Shown here piece after piece: positions 8,086 through 16,121 of a stretch of DNA of 64,000 bases. The notes under the pieces were generated by a model, which was given only the letters and a program-made list of their open reading frames with translations, had not been told where the DNA came from and did no database searches. How positions within the stretch are numbered: the stretch's first letter is position 1; every line of letters starts with the position of its first letter. The position numbers were made by a program, and so were the translations under genes. Origin of the DNA: Belliella baltica DSM 15883 (GTDB lineage Bacteria > Bacteroidota > Bacteroidia > Cytophagales > Cyclobacteriaceae); assembly GCF_000265405.1 (NCBI RefSeq), contig NC_018010.1, positions 1,968,501 to 2,032,500 on the forward strand, given 5' to 3'.

Positions 8086-9315
8086 TTATTTGGGTAAATA
8101 GGTTAGAAAACTCAATTGATCAGGTGCAAATACTTCGTTTGCTATTTCTTGAAGTTCTTCAGAAGTAGTTTCACGAATCATCCCAAAGATACTGTCAAGC
8201 GAATCAATTCTGCCTTTATCCAGAAGATTTTTACCGAAAACTAACATCAAAGCAGCATAGTTTTCTTCTGCCATCGCCATTTGACCTATCGCTTGTTCTT
8301 TGGCCATATGAAGCTGCATGGTTCCTAGCTTTTGAGTTCGAAGTTTTTCCATTTCTTTGAGTACAAGCTTGCTTGCCCGTTTCACCGTATTTTCTTCCGT
8401 TCCGAAAAATATTCCTAAGAAGCCTGTGTCTGAATAAGTTTGAAAAGAAGATTCCACGGCATATACATAGCCATGCTTTTCTCTTAATGAAAGATTGAGT
8501 CTTGAGTTCATACTCGGCCCACCAAGAATATTGTTCAATAGATAAAGCTTAAATCTTTTTGGGTCGTAGATAGAATAGGCAGGTTTCCCAATAGCACAAT
8601 GAGCTTGACTGATATCTTTTTCTATCACTTTTGTCTTTGGGACATATTGCGAATAGCCACTTCTGATGTATAGACTCCTTTTTGCAGGGATAGCTGAAAG
8701 AAATCCCTCGACTTGGTTTAGCACTTTCTTGAAACTGATATTTCCGACCACAGAAAAAACAATATTTGTCGTGTCCATTCTGCTGGAAATAAAATCAAAG
8801 AAGTCCTGCTGACTGAATTTTCCTACCGTTTCCTCCGTCCCAAGGATGTTACGACCCAAAGCATGCCCTTCAAAAACCAATTCATCAAATTCATCTTGAA
8901 TGGCATCTTCTGGAGAATCCCGATACATCGCCATTTCTTCTAAGATAACTTGCCTTTCTTTTTCGATTTGTTTTTCTGGAAATGTACTGTTGAAGGTAAT
9001 GTCACAAAGTAACTCAGCAGCTTTATTGAAATGTTCTTTTAGAATACTGGCGTAAAAGCATACTTTCTCTTTCGTGGTGTAGGCATTGAGTTCACCGCCT
9101 AGCGATTCCAAACGGTTGATAATATGGAAGGCTTTGCGCTTTTTGGTACCTTTAAAGGCCATGTGCTCCCAAAAGTGAACAAGTCCCTCTTGTTCTTTCG
9201 ACTCGTCCCTACTTCCAATATTCAATATAAATCCCGAATGAACCATCCTCGTGTGAGGCACTTCCATGTGAATGATTCTGATTCCGTTTGATAGTTCTTT
9301 GAGGTTGTATTGCAT
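8086..9315 (-). CDS. M16 family zinc metallopeptidase (insulinase-like)
   Basis: From the ATG at 9315 the protein is 409 residues and begins MQYNLKELSNGIRIIHMEVP, the usual start of M16 peptidases. A longer in-frame start at 9375 would put the promoter inside the gene and is disfavoured. The inverted zinc motif HxxEH is present as HFWEH at residues 47-51, with the downstream glutamate in the EEMAMYRDSPEDAIQDEF region. The second half contains the RxxY-like region (SLREKHGYVYAVESSFQTYSD) of the inactive partner domain. It lacks a signal peptide, so it probably degrades peptides in the cytosol, like the processing-protease-type M16B proteins. It is the first gene of a four-gene operon. Confidence 0.93.
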   Translation of the reverse strand: MQYNLKELSNGIRIIHMEVPHTRMVHSGFILNIGSRDESKEQEGLVHFWEHMAFKGTKKRKAFHIINRLESLGGELNAYTTKEKVCFYASILKEHFNKAAELLCDITFNSTFPEKQIEKERQVILEEMAMYRDSPEDAIQDEFDELVFEGHALGRNILGTEETVGKFSQQDFFDFISSRMDTTNIVFSVVGNISFKKVLNQVEGFLSAIPAKRSLYIRSGYSQYVPKTKVIEKDISQAHCAIGKPAYSIYDPKRFKLYLLNNILGGPSMNSRLNLSLREKHGYVYAVESSFQTYSDTGFLGIFFGTEENTVKRASKLVLKEMEKLRTQKLGTMQLHMAKEQAIGQMAMAEENYAALMLVFGKNLLDKGRIDSLDSIFGMIRETTSEELQEIANEVFAPDQLSFLTYLPK

Positions 9316-9340
9316 TTGTAATGATTTCGCAATTAATGTA

Positions 9341-9348
9341 CAAAAATA
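9341..9348 (-). promoter_or_regulatory. Minus 7 element for the M16 peptidase operon
   Basis: On the minus strand this reads TATTTTTG, matching TAnnTTTG, 25 nt upstream of the chosen ATG at 9315. A TTG lies 24 nt further upstream, slightly beyond the usual 19-21 nt spacing. It supports choosing the downstream start codon. Confidence 0.5.
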
Positions 9349-9411
9349 TAATAGTTTTAATGGTTTTCGGTTCAATTTTAGTGTAATTCCAAGTTTTAAG
9401 CCTTAGAAAAT

Positions 9412-9419
9412 TATATTTG
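9412..9419 (+). promoter_or_regulatory. Minus 7 element for the aminopeptidase P gene
   Basis: TATATTTG, a full match to TAnnTTTG, ends 29 nt before the ATG at 9449. It lies back to back with the minus-strand M16 promoter, so this 130-bp gap is a divergent promoter region. The upstream half at the expected distance is TTT rather than TTG. Confidence 0.5.
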
Positions 9420-9448
9420 TAAATAGAAAGTAAAAAATAAGAGACAAT

Positions 9449-10741
9449 ATGAAATATAACCCACTTCCAAAAGAGCTTTATATCAAAAACCGCAAGAAGT
9501 TGACCGAGAAATTGCCAGCGAAATCTGTAGCTGTTTTTCATTCGAATGACATCATGCCAACCAATGCTGACGGGACAATGCGGTTCAGGCAGAATAATGA
9601 TATTTTTTACCTGAGTGGAATTGATCAGGAAGAGTCCATTTTGATCCTTTGTCCTGATTTTCCCAATCCTGATATGCGGGAAGTACTTTTTTTAAGAGAG
9701 ACAAACGAACATATAGCCATCTGGGAAGGGCACAAATACACCAAAGACGAAGCACTTGAAGCATCAGGAATTCAAAATATTCAATGGCTAGCCAATTTTG
9801 ATCAGGTGCTCAATACCTTGATGTCGCTGAGCGAAAATGTATTCCTCAATACCAACGAACACCTGCGAGCAGATGTACAGGTAGAGAGTAGAGATTCAAG
9901 GTTTATCAAAACTTGCAAAGAGAGATTTCCGCTTCATACCTATCATCGCGTAGCACCTTTGATGCATCAATTGAGGGCAGTAAAGGAGCAGGAGGAAATC
10001 AATCAGATGCAAATCGCCTGTGACATTACTGAAAAAGGCTTTAGAAGAATCCTCTCTTTTGTGAAGCCGGGTGTTACAGAATATGAAATCGAGGCGGAAT
10101 TTATCCATGAATTTATCCGAAATAGAAGTAAAGGTTTTGCTTACGAACCCATCATCGCTTCTGGTGCAAATGCCTGTGTGTTGCATTACATCGAAAACAA
10201 AGAAATATGCAAGGATGGTGATTTGATCCTCTTCGACGTGGGAGCGGAATATGGAAATTACAATGCTGATATGTCAAGGACGATCCCTGTCAATGGCAGA
10301 TTCACCAAAAGGCAGCGAGCTGTTTATGATTCTGTCTTGCGTGTACAAAGTGCAGCTATGGATATCTTAAGGCCTGGTGTGAATATTCAGGATTACCACA
10401 AAGAAGTTGGATTGATTATGCAGTCTGAGTTGGTTAGTTTGGGCTTGATCGACCAGACAGATATCAAAAACCAAGATCCAAAATGGCCTGCTTACAAAAA
10501 ATACTTTATGCACGGCACTTCTCACCATTTAGGATTAGATGTTCATGATGTAGGAACGATGTACGAAGCGATAACTCCAGGGATGGTTTTCACTGTAGAA
10601 CCAGGGATTTACATTCAAGAAGAAGGTTTGGGGATTAGATTAGAAAACAATATCGTCATCCAAGACAACGGCTACTTCGACCTGATGCGCAATATCCCGA
10701 TAGAAGCAGAGGAGATTGAGGAACTGATGAATAAAGGATAA
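9449..10741 (+). CDS. pepP: Xaa-Pro aminopeptidase (aminopeptidase P family, M24)
   Basis: A 430-residue cytosolic enzyme that removes N-terminal residues preceding proline. The N-terminal AMP_N domain (to about residue 170) contains FRQNNDIFYLSGIDQEESIL. The M24 pita-bread domain follows, with the dinuclear metal ligands visible in order: LILFDVGAEYGNYNADMSRT (two Asp), HGTSHHLGLDVHD (His), VFTVEPGIYI (Glu) and IRLENNIVI (Glu). Length and motif order are normal. It is transcribed divergently from the M16 peptidase, so the two peptidases share a promoter region. Confidence 0.95.
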   Translation: MKYNPLPKELYIKNRKKLTEKLPAKSVAVFHSNDIMPTNADGTMRFRQNNDIFYLSGIDQEESILILCPDFPNPDMREVLFLRETNEHIAIWEGHKYTKDEALEASGIQNIQWLANFDQVLNTLMSLSENVFLNTNEHLRADVQVESRDSRFIKTCKERFPLHTYHRVAPLMHQLRAVKEQEEINQMQIACDITEKGFRRILSFVKPGVTEYEIEAEFIHEFIRNRSKGFAYEPIIASGANACVLHYIENKEICKDGDLILFDVGAEYGNYNADMSRTIPVNGRFTKRQRAVYDSVLRVQSAAMDILRPGVNIQDYHKEVGLIMQSELVSLGLIDQTDIKNQDPKWPAYKKYFMHGTSHHLGLDVHDVGTMYEAITPGMVFTVEPGIYIQEEGLGIRLENNIVIQDNGYFDLMRNIPIEAEEIEELMNKG

Positions 10742-11335
10742 AGGATAAAGAGCTTGTCCGCCGTGGCGGAATGAATTCAGAAGGGTGAAGGATGAAATGC
10801 TTGCACAAAGATGCATAGAAGTAAAAGTGCGCTGAGTTTTGTTTTTAGCTGGAGGATGCAATGAAGCGAGAGGCAAGACAAAAGATACAAGAATCAAGAT
10901 ATAAGAAAATAGAAGCTTGAGACGAGATGTTAGAAGTAATTTTTAACAGCTACGAAGTAGTTTAACTTTGAAGCCCTGGGTTCCAACCTGGGGATTGAAG
11001 TTGATGAGTAGTATAACAACCTCAAAGCGCTTGTCCCGAGTACCGCTATCGGTACGGGAGGTTGAACTTTGTAATGTTAGAATCAAAAGGCACAGTAAAC
11101 AAGTAATGCTTGTTCATTGTGCTTATTTTATTTTTAGACTAAAAATTTTTTCAAAAATACAAGCTCAATAAAATCATATATAAAAGAATGATTTTAGATT
11201 ATAAAACCTGATTTTATGCAATGAATACTTTTTAATTAGGATTTTCCGTTATTAATTATTTCAAAAAATATTTGCAACTAATTTTATTTTCATCTATCAT
11301 TGGAAATATTAAATTCTTAACTATAAAATATTTTT
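10742..11335. other. Intergenic region with short palindromes and the upstream copy of a duplicated leader
   Basis: The first part holds short hairpins such as TCCGCCGTGGCGGA (10757-10770) and an imperfect hairpin around CCCGAGTACCG and CGGTACGGG (about 11036-11058). From about 11057 to 11335 the sequence is clearly homologous to 12873-13155, the leader of the second lipoprotein gene. Landmarks are GGAGGTTGAACTTTG, the AAAATCATATATAAA stretch and AACCTGATTTTATGC. No coding sequence was found. Confidence 0.7.
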
Positions 11336-11737
11336 ATGAAAAAGTATCTATCTATCCTATTTTTAGGTTTAGTAGCTATTAGTTCTTGTCAAGAAAATGG
11401 ACAAGAAGAATTAAAAGAGGGTCTTGAAACAATGCTCAAAGATCAAGATCCAGTTGCTTATGAAAATAAGCTTAAAGAATTAACCCTATTTATGGGGGAG
11501 GTATTTAAAGATCCTGATGCAATTAGGGAGTTATTTGATTTGGCTAAAGCGGACGAATATGAAGAAGACATATCTTACAGCTTAAAAACGTTATTGGAAA
11601 CAAATCAAAATCCAAATACTAGACAGAATTCCGCAATTGTAAGTGCATTTTATAAAAATGCAGAAAATCATCGCGTTACTCAGGGAGAGGATTTTAATGA
11701 ACAAGATTTCATTGATTTTATCAATGAAAATAACATT
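11057..11737 (+). repeat. Tandem segmental duplication, copy 1 (leader and 5' part of lipoprotein gene)
   Basis: Corresponds to 12873-13569. The coding part (11336-11737) is almost identical to 13156-13569 for the first 330 or so bases, apart from the TATC count, whereas the leader is more diverged and the downstream barrel genes far more so. Confidence 0.85.
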
Positions 11738-11803
11738 GATGGTGAGGAGTACCCAGTTATCACACAGGATGTAGCCCAGTTTGCTTTGAGAATTAGACAA
11801 TAA
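11336..11803 (+). CDS. Short paralogue of the duplicated lipoprotein (internal deletion)
   Basis: A 155-residue predicted lipoprotein: MKKYLSILFLGLVAISSC gives a lipobox with the acylated cysteine at residue 18. Residues 1-134 nearly match the N-terminal 138 residues of the gene at 13156, then the sequence jumps at NENNI to DGEEYPVITQDVAQFALRIRQ, which corresponds to the very end of the longer protein (EGDTYPVIRQNVAEFILRTRH). About 300 internal residues are therefore missing, in frame. The signal sequence contains three TATC units (11345-11356). It is followed directly (stop and start adjacent) by a beta-barrel gene, suggesting a surface lipoprotein and barrel pair. Function unknown. Confidence 0.8.
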   Translation: MKKYLSILFLGLVAISSCQENGQEELKEGLETMLKDQDPVAYENKLKELTLFMGEVFKDPDAIRELFDLAKADEYEEDISYSLKTLLETNQNPNTRQNSAIVSAFYKNAENHRVTQGEDFNEQDFIDFINENNIDGEEYPVITQDVAQFALRIRQ

Positions 11804-12411
11804 TGAATATGAAAATAACAGTATTGGTAGTTTGTGCTTTCCTAATTATTGGATTGGCTAAAGCACAAGACCTTCAAAAAAACAGCTTTGAGATTTCAAC
11901 TTTTAGAAATGCAAGCAATGATGGACAAATTCCTGTAAGTAGTATGCTTAATTATGGGATTAGTTTTAATTATGATCGGTATTTTTTTAAAAGATGGAAT
12001 GTAGGAGCAGGATTGGGTTTCGGGGACTTTAATGGAAAAGGTTATAATGGTGCTTTTGAGGAATTCTATGAATTTAAAAGTAATAGAAACTACACCCAAT
12101 ACCATATTAGAGTGGGATTTGAACCAATTCAAACGAAAAGGTTTATATTAGGTGTCCAGGCTGAATTCCAAAGGTTTTCATATAATGCAATTATCGATAG
12201 ATGGTCTGGAGGACCGGGCCAACCGGGAGATGATCCTCGTCGTGTTACATTAGGAAGGGCACATGTGTCAGGCGGATTCTTCGGGCCATATGGAATTTTT
12301 AACTTTTCCGAGCGTTTCTTTTTGCGCGGAAATTACTTAATTGGCATTCCAGAATTGAATTATGATTGGTGGAGTACTAATATGTCGCTAGGAGTTGGCT
12401 ACAGGTTTTAG
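11803..12411 (+). CDS. Outer-membrane beta-barrel protein (paralogue 1)
   Basis: A 202-residue protein with a signal peptide (MNMKITVLVVCAFLIIGLAKAQ) and an eight-strand-sized barrel pattern ending in the aromatic MSLGVGYRF. It is clearly related to the product at 14521: both begin the mature part with KKN(S/R)FEI(S/N)TF, share WNVGAGLGFGDF or LNLGVAYGFGEF, and share F(E/D)xIQT(K/E)RF(I/V)LG(V/I)QAE. It starts at the last base of the upstream lipoprotein gene, so the two are co-translated. Probably an outer-membrane anchor or pore partner of the lipoprotein. No specific function is recognised. Confidence 0.78.
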   Translation: MNMKITVLVVCAFLIIGLAKAQDLQKNSFEISTFRNASNDGQIPVSSMLNYGISFNYDRYFFKRWNVGAGLGFGDFNGKGYNGAFEEFYEFKSNRNYTQYHIRVGFEPIQTKRFILGVQAEFQRFSYNAIIDRWSGGPGQPGDDPRRVTLGRAHVSGGFFGPYGIFNFSERFFLRGNYLIGIPELNYDWWSTNMSLGVGYRF

Positions 12412-13155
12412 TGGTCAAAATTGAATAGACAATTTGATTTTGAATCATCTCAATTTCTAAACTTTCAATGCCTTCAATCGATTTCGATTGAGGGCATTTT
12501 CTTTATAGGATTTCAATTAATACTTTCCCTTCTTAACTGATGGACTTCTTGAAATTAGCCAAGTTTGGATTCTTTCTGAAAGTTTAACATTTGGAAATAG
12601 TATAGATTGGGGATTTATTAGTTCAGTTTTGCTTAATTAACTAACCTTAGATTGGAGGATTAAATAATGAATTTACTCTATGAAAATTCAATCTTTGTTC
12701 CTGGGTTTTTGAGAAATTCTATTGGGTTATCATTTGTTTGGTATAAATACAACTAGGTATTTTGATTGAACATTTCTTTAAGAAGTAATATGGATTTTCA
12801 ATGGACAGAGCGTGGAGGATAAAAGCTTGTTTCAAAAGAAATCCACTACGAAGTGCCTGTCCCAAGAATCAAGGAGGTTGAACTTTGTAATTTTAGAATC
12901 TAAAAGCACAGTAAACTAGTAAAGCTTCTCCACTGTGCTTATTTCATTTGTAGACTAAAAATTTTTCAAAAACACAACCTCAATAAAATCATATATAAAT
13001 GAATGATTTTAGACTATAAAACCTGATTTTATGCGATGAATACTTTTTAATTAGAATTTTTCCGTTGTTAAATATTTCAAATATTATTTGGAACTAATGT
13101 TATTTTCAATTAATCTTGATGACGAATAAATTAATTAACAAAAAAGTACACTTTT
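12412..13155. other. Intergenic region between the two duplicated gene pairs
   Basis: It contains the terminator at 12467-12504, then about 350 bp without recognisable features. From about 12873 to 13155 there is a second copy of the leader found at 11057-11335, at roughly 80 percent identity by eye. No coding sequence was found in it. Confidence 0.65.
12467..12504 (+). terminator. Intrinsic terminator after the first lipoprotein-barrel pair
   Basis: AATGCCTTCAATCG (12467-12480) pairs with CGATTGAGGGCATT (12485-12498) around a 4-nt ATTT loop with one G-U pair, followed by TTCTTT. A strong hairpin about 55 bases after the stop codon. Confidence 0.85.
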
Positions 13156-13569
13156 ATGAAAAAGTATCTATCTATCTATCTATCTATCCTATTTTTAGGT
13201 TTAGTAGCTATTAGTTCTTGTCAAGAAAATGGACAAGAAGAATTAAAAGAGGGTCTTGAAACAATGCTCAAAGATCAAGATCCAGTTGCTTATGAAAATA
13301 AGCTTAAAGAATTAACCCTATTTATGGGGGAGGTATTTAAAGATCCTGATGCAATTAGAGAGTTATTTGATTTGGCTAAAGCGGACGAATATGAAGAAGA
13401 CATATCTTACAGCTTAAAAACGTTATTGGAAACAAATCAAAATCCAAATACGAGACAGAATTCCGCAATTGTAAGTGCATTTTATAAAAATGCAGAAAAT
13501 CATCGTGTTGCTCAGGAAGAGAATTTTGATGAACAAGATTTGATTGATTTTATCAATGAAAATAACATT
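12873..13569 (+). repeat. Tandem segmental duplication, copy 2
   Basis: Direct repeat of 11057-11737, about 1.8 kb downstream. It differs mainly by three additional TATC units in the signal-peptide region and by scattered changes in the leader and after about codon 110. Confidence 0.85.
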
Positions 13570-14517
13570 AGCATGTTGGCTCCATATATGATCGGTTATT
13601 TTGAACCAGAATCAATTACTGAACTTACAGTTTCTTGGTGGACAGAAGAAATGGAGTTAGAAGGTTTGGCTAAAGATCCAGATTGGAAGGGCGAAACCCC
13701 GGGTGTTAAGTTAAACATAAATGATGATGGTAATTTTATTCAATTTAGAAAATCAGGTGTAAATTATTTTACCAATGAAATGGTATATGCTAATGATGAA
13801 TATGCTATGGATAATCCTACAGTAGTATTTGGAAGTTTTGAAGATGATGCTATCCTTGATCCAGGAGATGAATGGTACGGGGGAGGGGGTAGTACTACTC
13901 CACCACCAACAGCACAATCTGTAAAAATACAATGTTCTGATCTTGTTGAAGGGTCCCGATATACCTTGAGTATGCCTGATTGGAGATTGATTCAAAGTGT
14001 CAGAAGTTGGCCAAATAACAATTTTGTTCATTTGTGGCTTGTTTATGGAGAGATTTCTGGATTCAATCCTTCAGGTCAACCAAACTTAAATGATAACATC
14101 ACAAAACCTCTTACTGGTTATAAAATACTAAGAAGGCATGCAAATGAAGGAAGATGGCAGCCTGGTCCAGTTTTAACTTCTCAGTTACCAGACGAATCAG
14201 TAAATTTTTATTTAATTTGGGCAGTAGAGCGTCCATCCACACGTTTTAGTATTTCAGGAGATTTGAAAATAAGCAAAGATGGACTTACTATACCAATAAA
14301 AGAGTTTACCATATCCAAAGAACTAAGATTATTAGGGAATCCAAATTCAGATTCATATATGAATTTCAATAAATGCTTTGTTCTTGATGATAATTATAAT
14401 ATTCAGGGAGATGCCTTTGATAATAGTGGAAGTTTGATAACTAGAACTGTTGAAGGTGATACATATCCTGTAATTCGTCAAAATGTTGCAGAATTTATTT
14501 TAAGAACAAGACATTAA
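13156..14517 (+). CDS. Long paralogue of the duplicated lipoprotein
   Basis: A 453-residue predicted lipoprotein whose signal peptide MKKYLSIYLSILFLGLVAISSC has its lipobox cysteine at residue 22. The signal is lengthened by four residues relative to the paralogue because the TATC tract has six units. The N-terminal region (to about 138) is acidic and helical. A second region with many aromatic residues runs to about residue 240, followed by a flexible linker (YGGGGSTTPPPTAQ) and a C-terminal region of about 200 residues ending EGDTYPVIRQNVAEFILRTRH. It is not a family I recognise. The linker suggests two surface domains. It is followed 3 bases later by a beta-barrel gene, repeating the arrangement of the first pair. 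Confidence 0.82.
   Translation: MKKYLSIYLSILFLGLVAISSCQENGQEELKEGLETMLKDQDPVAYENKLKELTLFMGEVFKDPDAIRELFDLAKADEYEEDISYSLKTLLETNQNPNTRQNSAIVSAFYKNAENHRVAQEENFDEQDLIDFINENNISMLAPYMIGYFEPESITELTVSWWTEEMELEGLAKDPDWKGETPGVKLNINDDGNFIQFRKSGVNYFTNEMVYANDEYAMDNPTVVFGSFEDDAILDPGDEWYGGGGSTTPPPTAQSVKIQCSDLVEGSRYTLSMPDWRLIQSVRSWPNNNFVHLWLVYGEISGFNPSGQPNLNDNITKPLTGYKILRRHANEGRWQPGPVLTSQLPDESVNFYLIWAVERPSTRFSISGDLKISKDGLTIPIKEFTISKELRLLGNPNSDSYMNFNKCFVLDDNYNIQGDAFDNSGSLITRTVEGDTYPVIRQNVAEFILRTRH
13165..13188 (+). repeat. TATC tetranucleotide repeat, six units, in the signal peptide
   Basis: Six perfect tandem TATC units at codons 4-11 of the lipoprotein gene. The paralogue has three units at 11345-11356. 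Because a unit is four bases, gain or loss of one unit shifts the frame; only changes of three units preserve it, and the two copies differ by exactly three. Confidence 0.9.
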
Positions 14518-14520
14518 ATT

Positions 14521-15135
14521 ATGAAGTATTTAGTTTTTTTTCTGTTTGTCTTTCTTCTTTTTCAAGAGGTTTCATTTGCACAAGATGTGAAAAAAAACCG
14601 TTTTGAAATTAACACCTTTCAAAATAGAGGGGCAAATACAATTGGTCCAGAATCAGTAAAGGCAACAGGAATCAATATCGGATATACAAGATATGTTTTA
14701 AACAGACTCAACTTGGGAGTTGCTTATGGTTTCGGTGAATTCTACGGCAGAGGTTCCGATCTTCTAGAGCGTTTTGACGATTTCAATGATTTAGAAAGAG
14801 ACTATCGCCAATTTCAAATTAAACTTGGATACGATGTTATTCAAACTGAAAGATTTGTTTTGGGTATTCAAGCTGAATACCTACGAAATTATCGTAATGG
14901 AGTCGATGAAATACTTACTTCATGGGATCGAGATGAACAAGGAAATAAAGTTAATTTTCAAGAAAGTATAGGTTTTAGCCGAAGTGCCACTCCTAGTTTT
15001 TATACTGGAGCATATTTGATGACTAAGTTGCATAATCAAATTTATTTAAAAGGTGACGCATCCTATGGAGTTCCAAGTATGAATTTTGATTACCAATTAT
15101 TTCAATTTTCATTTGGACTAACCTATCAATTTTAA
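14521..15135 (+). CDS. Outer-membrane beta-barrel protein (paralogue 2)
   Basis: A 204-residue protein with signal peptide MKYLVFFLFVFLLFQEVSFAQ and a barrel-like alternation ending FSFGLTYQF. It is the diverged counterpart of the product at 11803 (shared KKNRFEINTFQN start, FGEFYGRG, and YDVIQTERFVLGIQAEY). It starts 3 bases after the long lipoprotein gene and is followed by a terminator, so lipoprotein and barrel form a two-gene operon. Likely location is the outer membrane; function unknown. Confidence 0.78.
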   Translation: MKYLVFFLFVFLLFQEVSFAQDVKKNRFEINTFQNRGANTIGPESVKATGINIGYTRYVLNRLNLGVAYGFGEFYGRGSDLLERFDDFNDLERDYRQFQIKLGYDVIQTERFVLGIQAEYLRNYRNGVDEILTSWDRDEQGNKVNFQESIGFSRSATPSFYTGAYLMTKLHNQIYLKGDASYGVPSMNFDYQLFQFSFGLTYQF

Positions 15136-15149
15136 TTAAAAAGTACCTG

Positions 15150-15183
15150 AAAGCTCTCTGGATTTATTTCTAGGGAGCTTTTT
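15150..15183 (+). terminator. Intrinsic terminator after the second lipoprotein-barrel pair
   Basis: AAAGCTCTCT (15150-15159) pairs with AGGGAGCTTT (15172-15181) with one G-U pair, and the hairpin runs into T bases. It separates the pair from the next barrel gene. Confidence 0.75.
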
Positions 15184-15213
15184 AAATTAAATGTGTCATT
15201 AAAATTTGAGTAA

Positions 15214-15825
15214 ATGAAAAGAGTATTAATTGTTTTTGCATTTTTATGTGTATCAGTTTCCAGTGCTATAGCCCAAGAAAGTAAAGATAAAGAACTGATC
15301 TACAGAATAGGGGCAGGGCCTGCGATTGAAGGAAGTTGGGGTTTTTGGGCTGTTAATTTCATGAATGAATTGAGCTATTATGCCACGCCTAGATTTTCAA
15401 TCAATCCTTCTTTGACTTATTTCGCATCTGTTGCAGATTTTGACCTTGGTGGTGGTTATTGGGAATCAAGAATGAATGGTGAAAACACGGAAACATTTGT
15501 TTCAAGCTTTTTCACCGATGTCAGGTTCCAATATGATGTGATTAAGACGAGTAAGGATTTTAGAATCGGGCTTGGCTTTGGTCCATCATTTCAGTACGGA
15601 GGAGATGGAGTACATGGTGGCTGGGTTTTGAATGAATTCGGAGAATATGATAGTGTTTGGCTGGTAGAAAGGTTTGCTAGGTTAGGCTATGTGACACAAG
15701 TGACCTTCGACTGGCAAGGAAAAAATATCAATCGAAGAAATACCCTAGGAGTAAGCATGTCTTCTTTTGAAGGTTATTGGCCCTATTATTTGATGGTGAA
15801 TTATAGGCTTGGGTTTAAGTTATGA
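15214..15825 (+). CDS. Outer-membrane beta-barrel protein
   Basis: A 203-residue exported protein: signal peptide MKRVLIVFAFLCVSVSSAIAQ, then repeated amphipathic strands rich in Tyr, Phe and Gly (for example FRIGLGFGPSFQYGGDG) and an end LMVNYRLGFKL typical of Bacteroidota small barrels. It is not closely similar to the two preceding barrels, although it may share their general fold. It lies after a terminator and thus probably has its own promoter. No function recognised. Confidence 0.7.
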   Translation: MKRVLIVFAFLCVSVSSAIAQESKDKELIYRIGAGPAIEGSWGFWAVNFMNELSYYATPRFSINPSLTYFASVADFDLGGGYWESRMNGENTETFVSSFFTDVRFQYDVIKTSKDFRIGLGFGPSFQYGGDGVHGGWVLNEFGEYDSVWLVERFARLGYVTQVTFDWQGKNINRRNTLGVSMSSFEGYWPYYLMVNYRLGFKL

Positions 15826-15873
15826 TAAAGTCTGAAATGGAGTATGATGCTATTGTTTTGGGAGTATAGTTTG

Positions 15874-16088
15874 TTAGACCTGTCAGGTTTTCAAAACCTG
15901 ACAGGTCTAACTTTTACGAAGATTTTCAGTTTTTAACGATTACATCAATCTCGATTTCAACTTTTCCTTTGATCCCAAAGGGATCACTTGTCTATAGCAT
16001 CGAACATGCCACGAAGAGTACGACCTCAACGGGGTCGAATTGCTCGTCTTAGTTCTTTTCTATAAACATATGACCTCTACGAGGTCTT
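15874..16088 (+). repeat. Composite palindromic repeat, copy 1
   Basis: About 215 bp containing four palindromes in order: a 37-bp perfect inverted repeat (15874-15910, core CCTGTCAGG), GATCCC/GGGATC (about 15971-15985), a CGACC/GGGGTCG hairpin (about 16022-16038) and GACCTC/GAGGTC (16072-16086). The same arrangement in the same order and orientation recurs at 18446-18656. The first palindrome looks like a short repeat common between genes in many Bacteroidota genomes (from general knowledge). No coding potential. Confidence 0.8.
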
Positions 16089-16113
16089 TTTTAGGATTTA
16101 AAATGAGTAAATA

Positions 16114-16121
16114 AGCATAAT
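16114..16121. repeat. Target-site duplication of the IS66 element (left)
   Basis: AGCATAAT, identical to 17705-17712 on the other side of the element. Confidence 0.9.
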
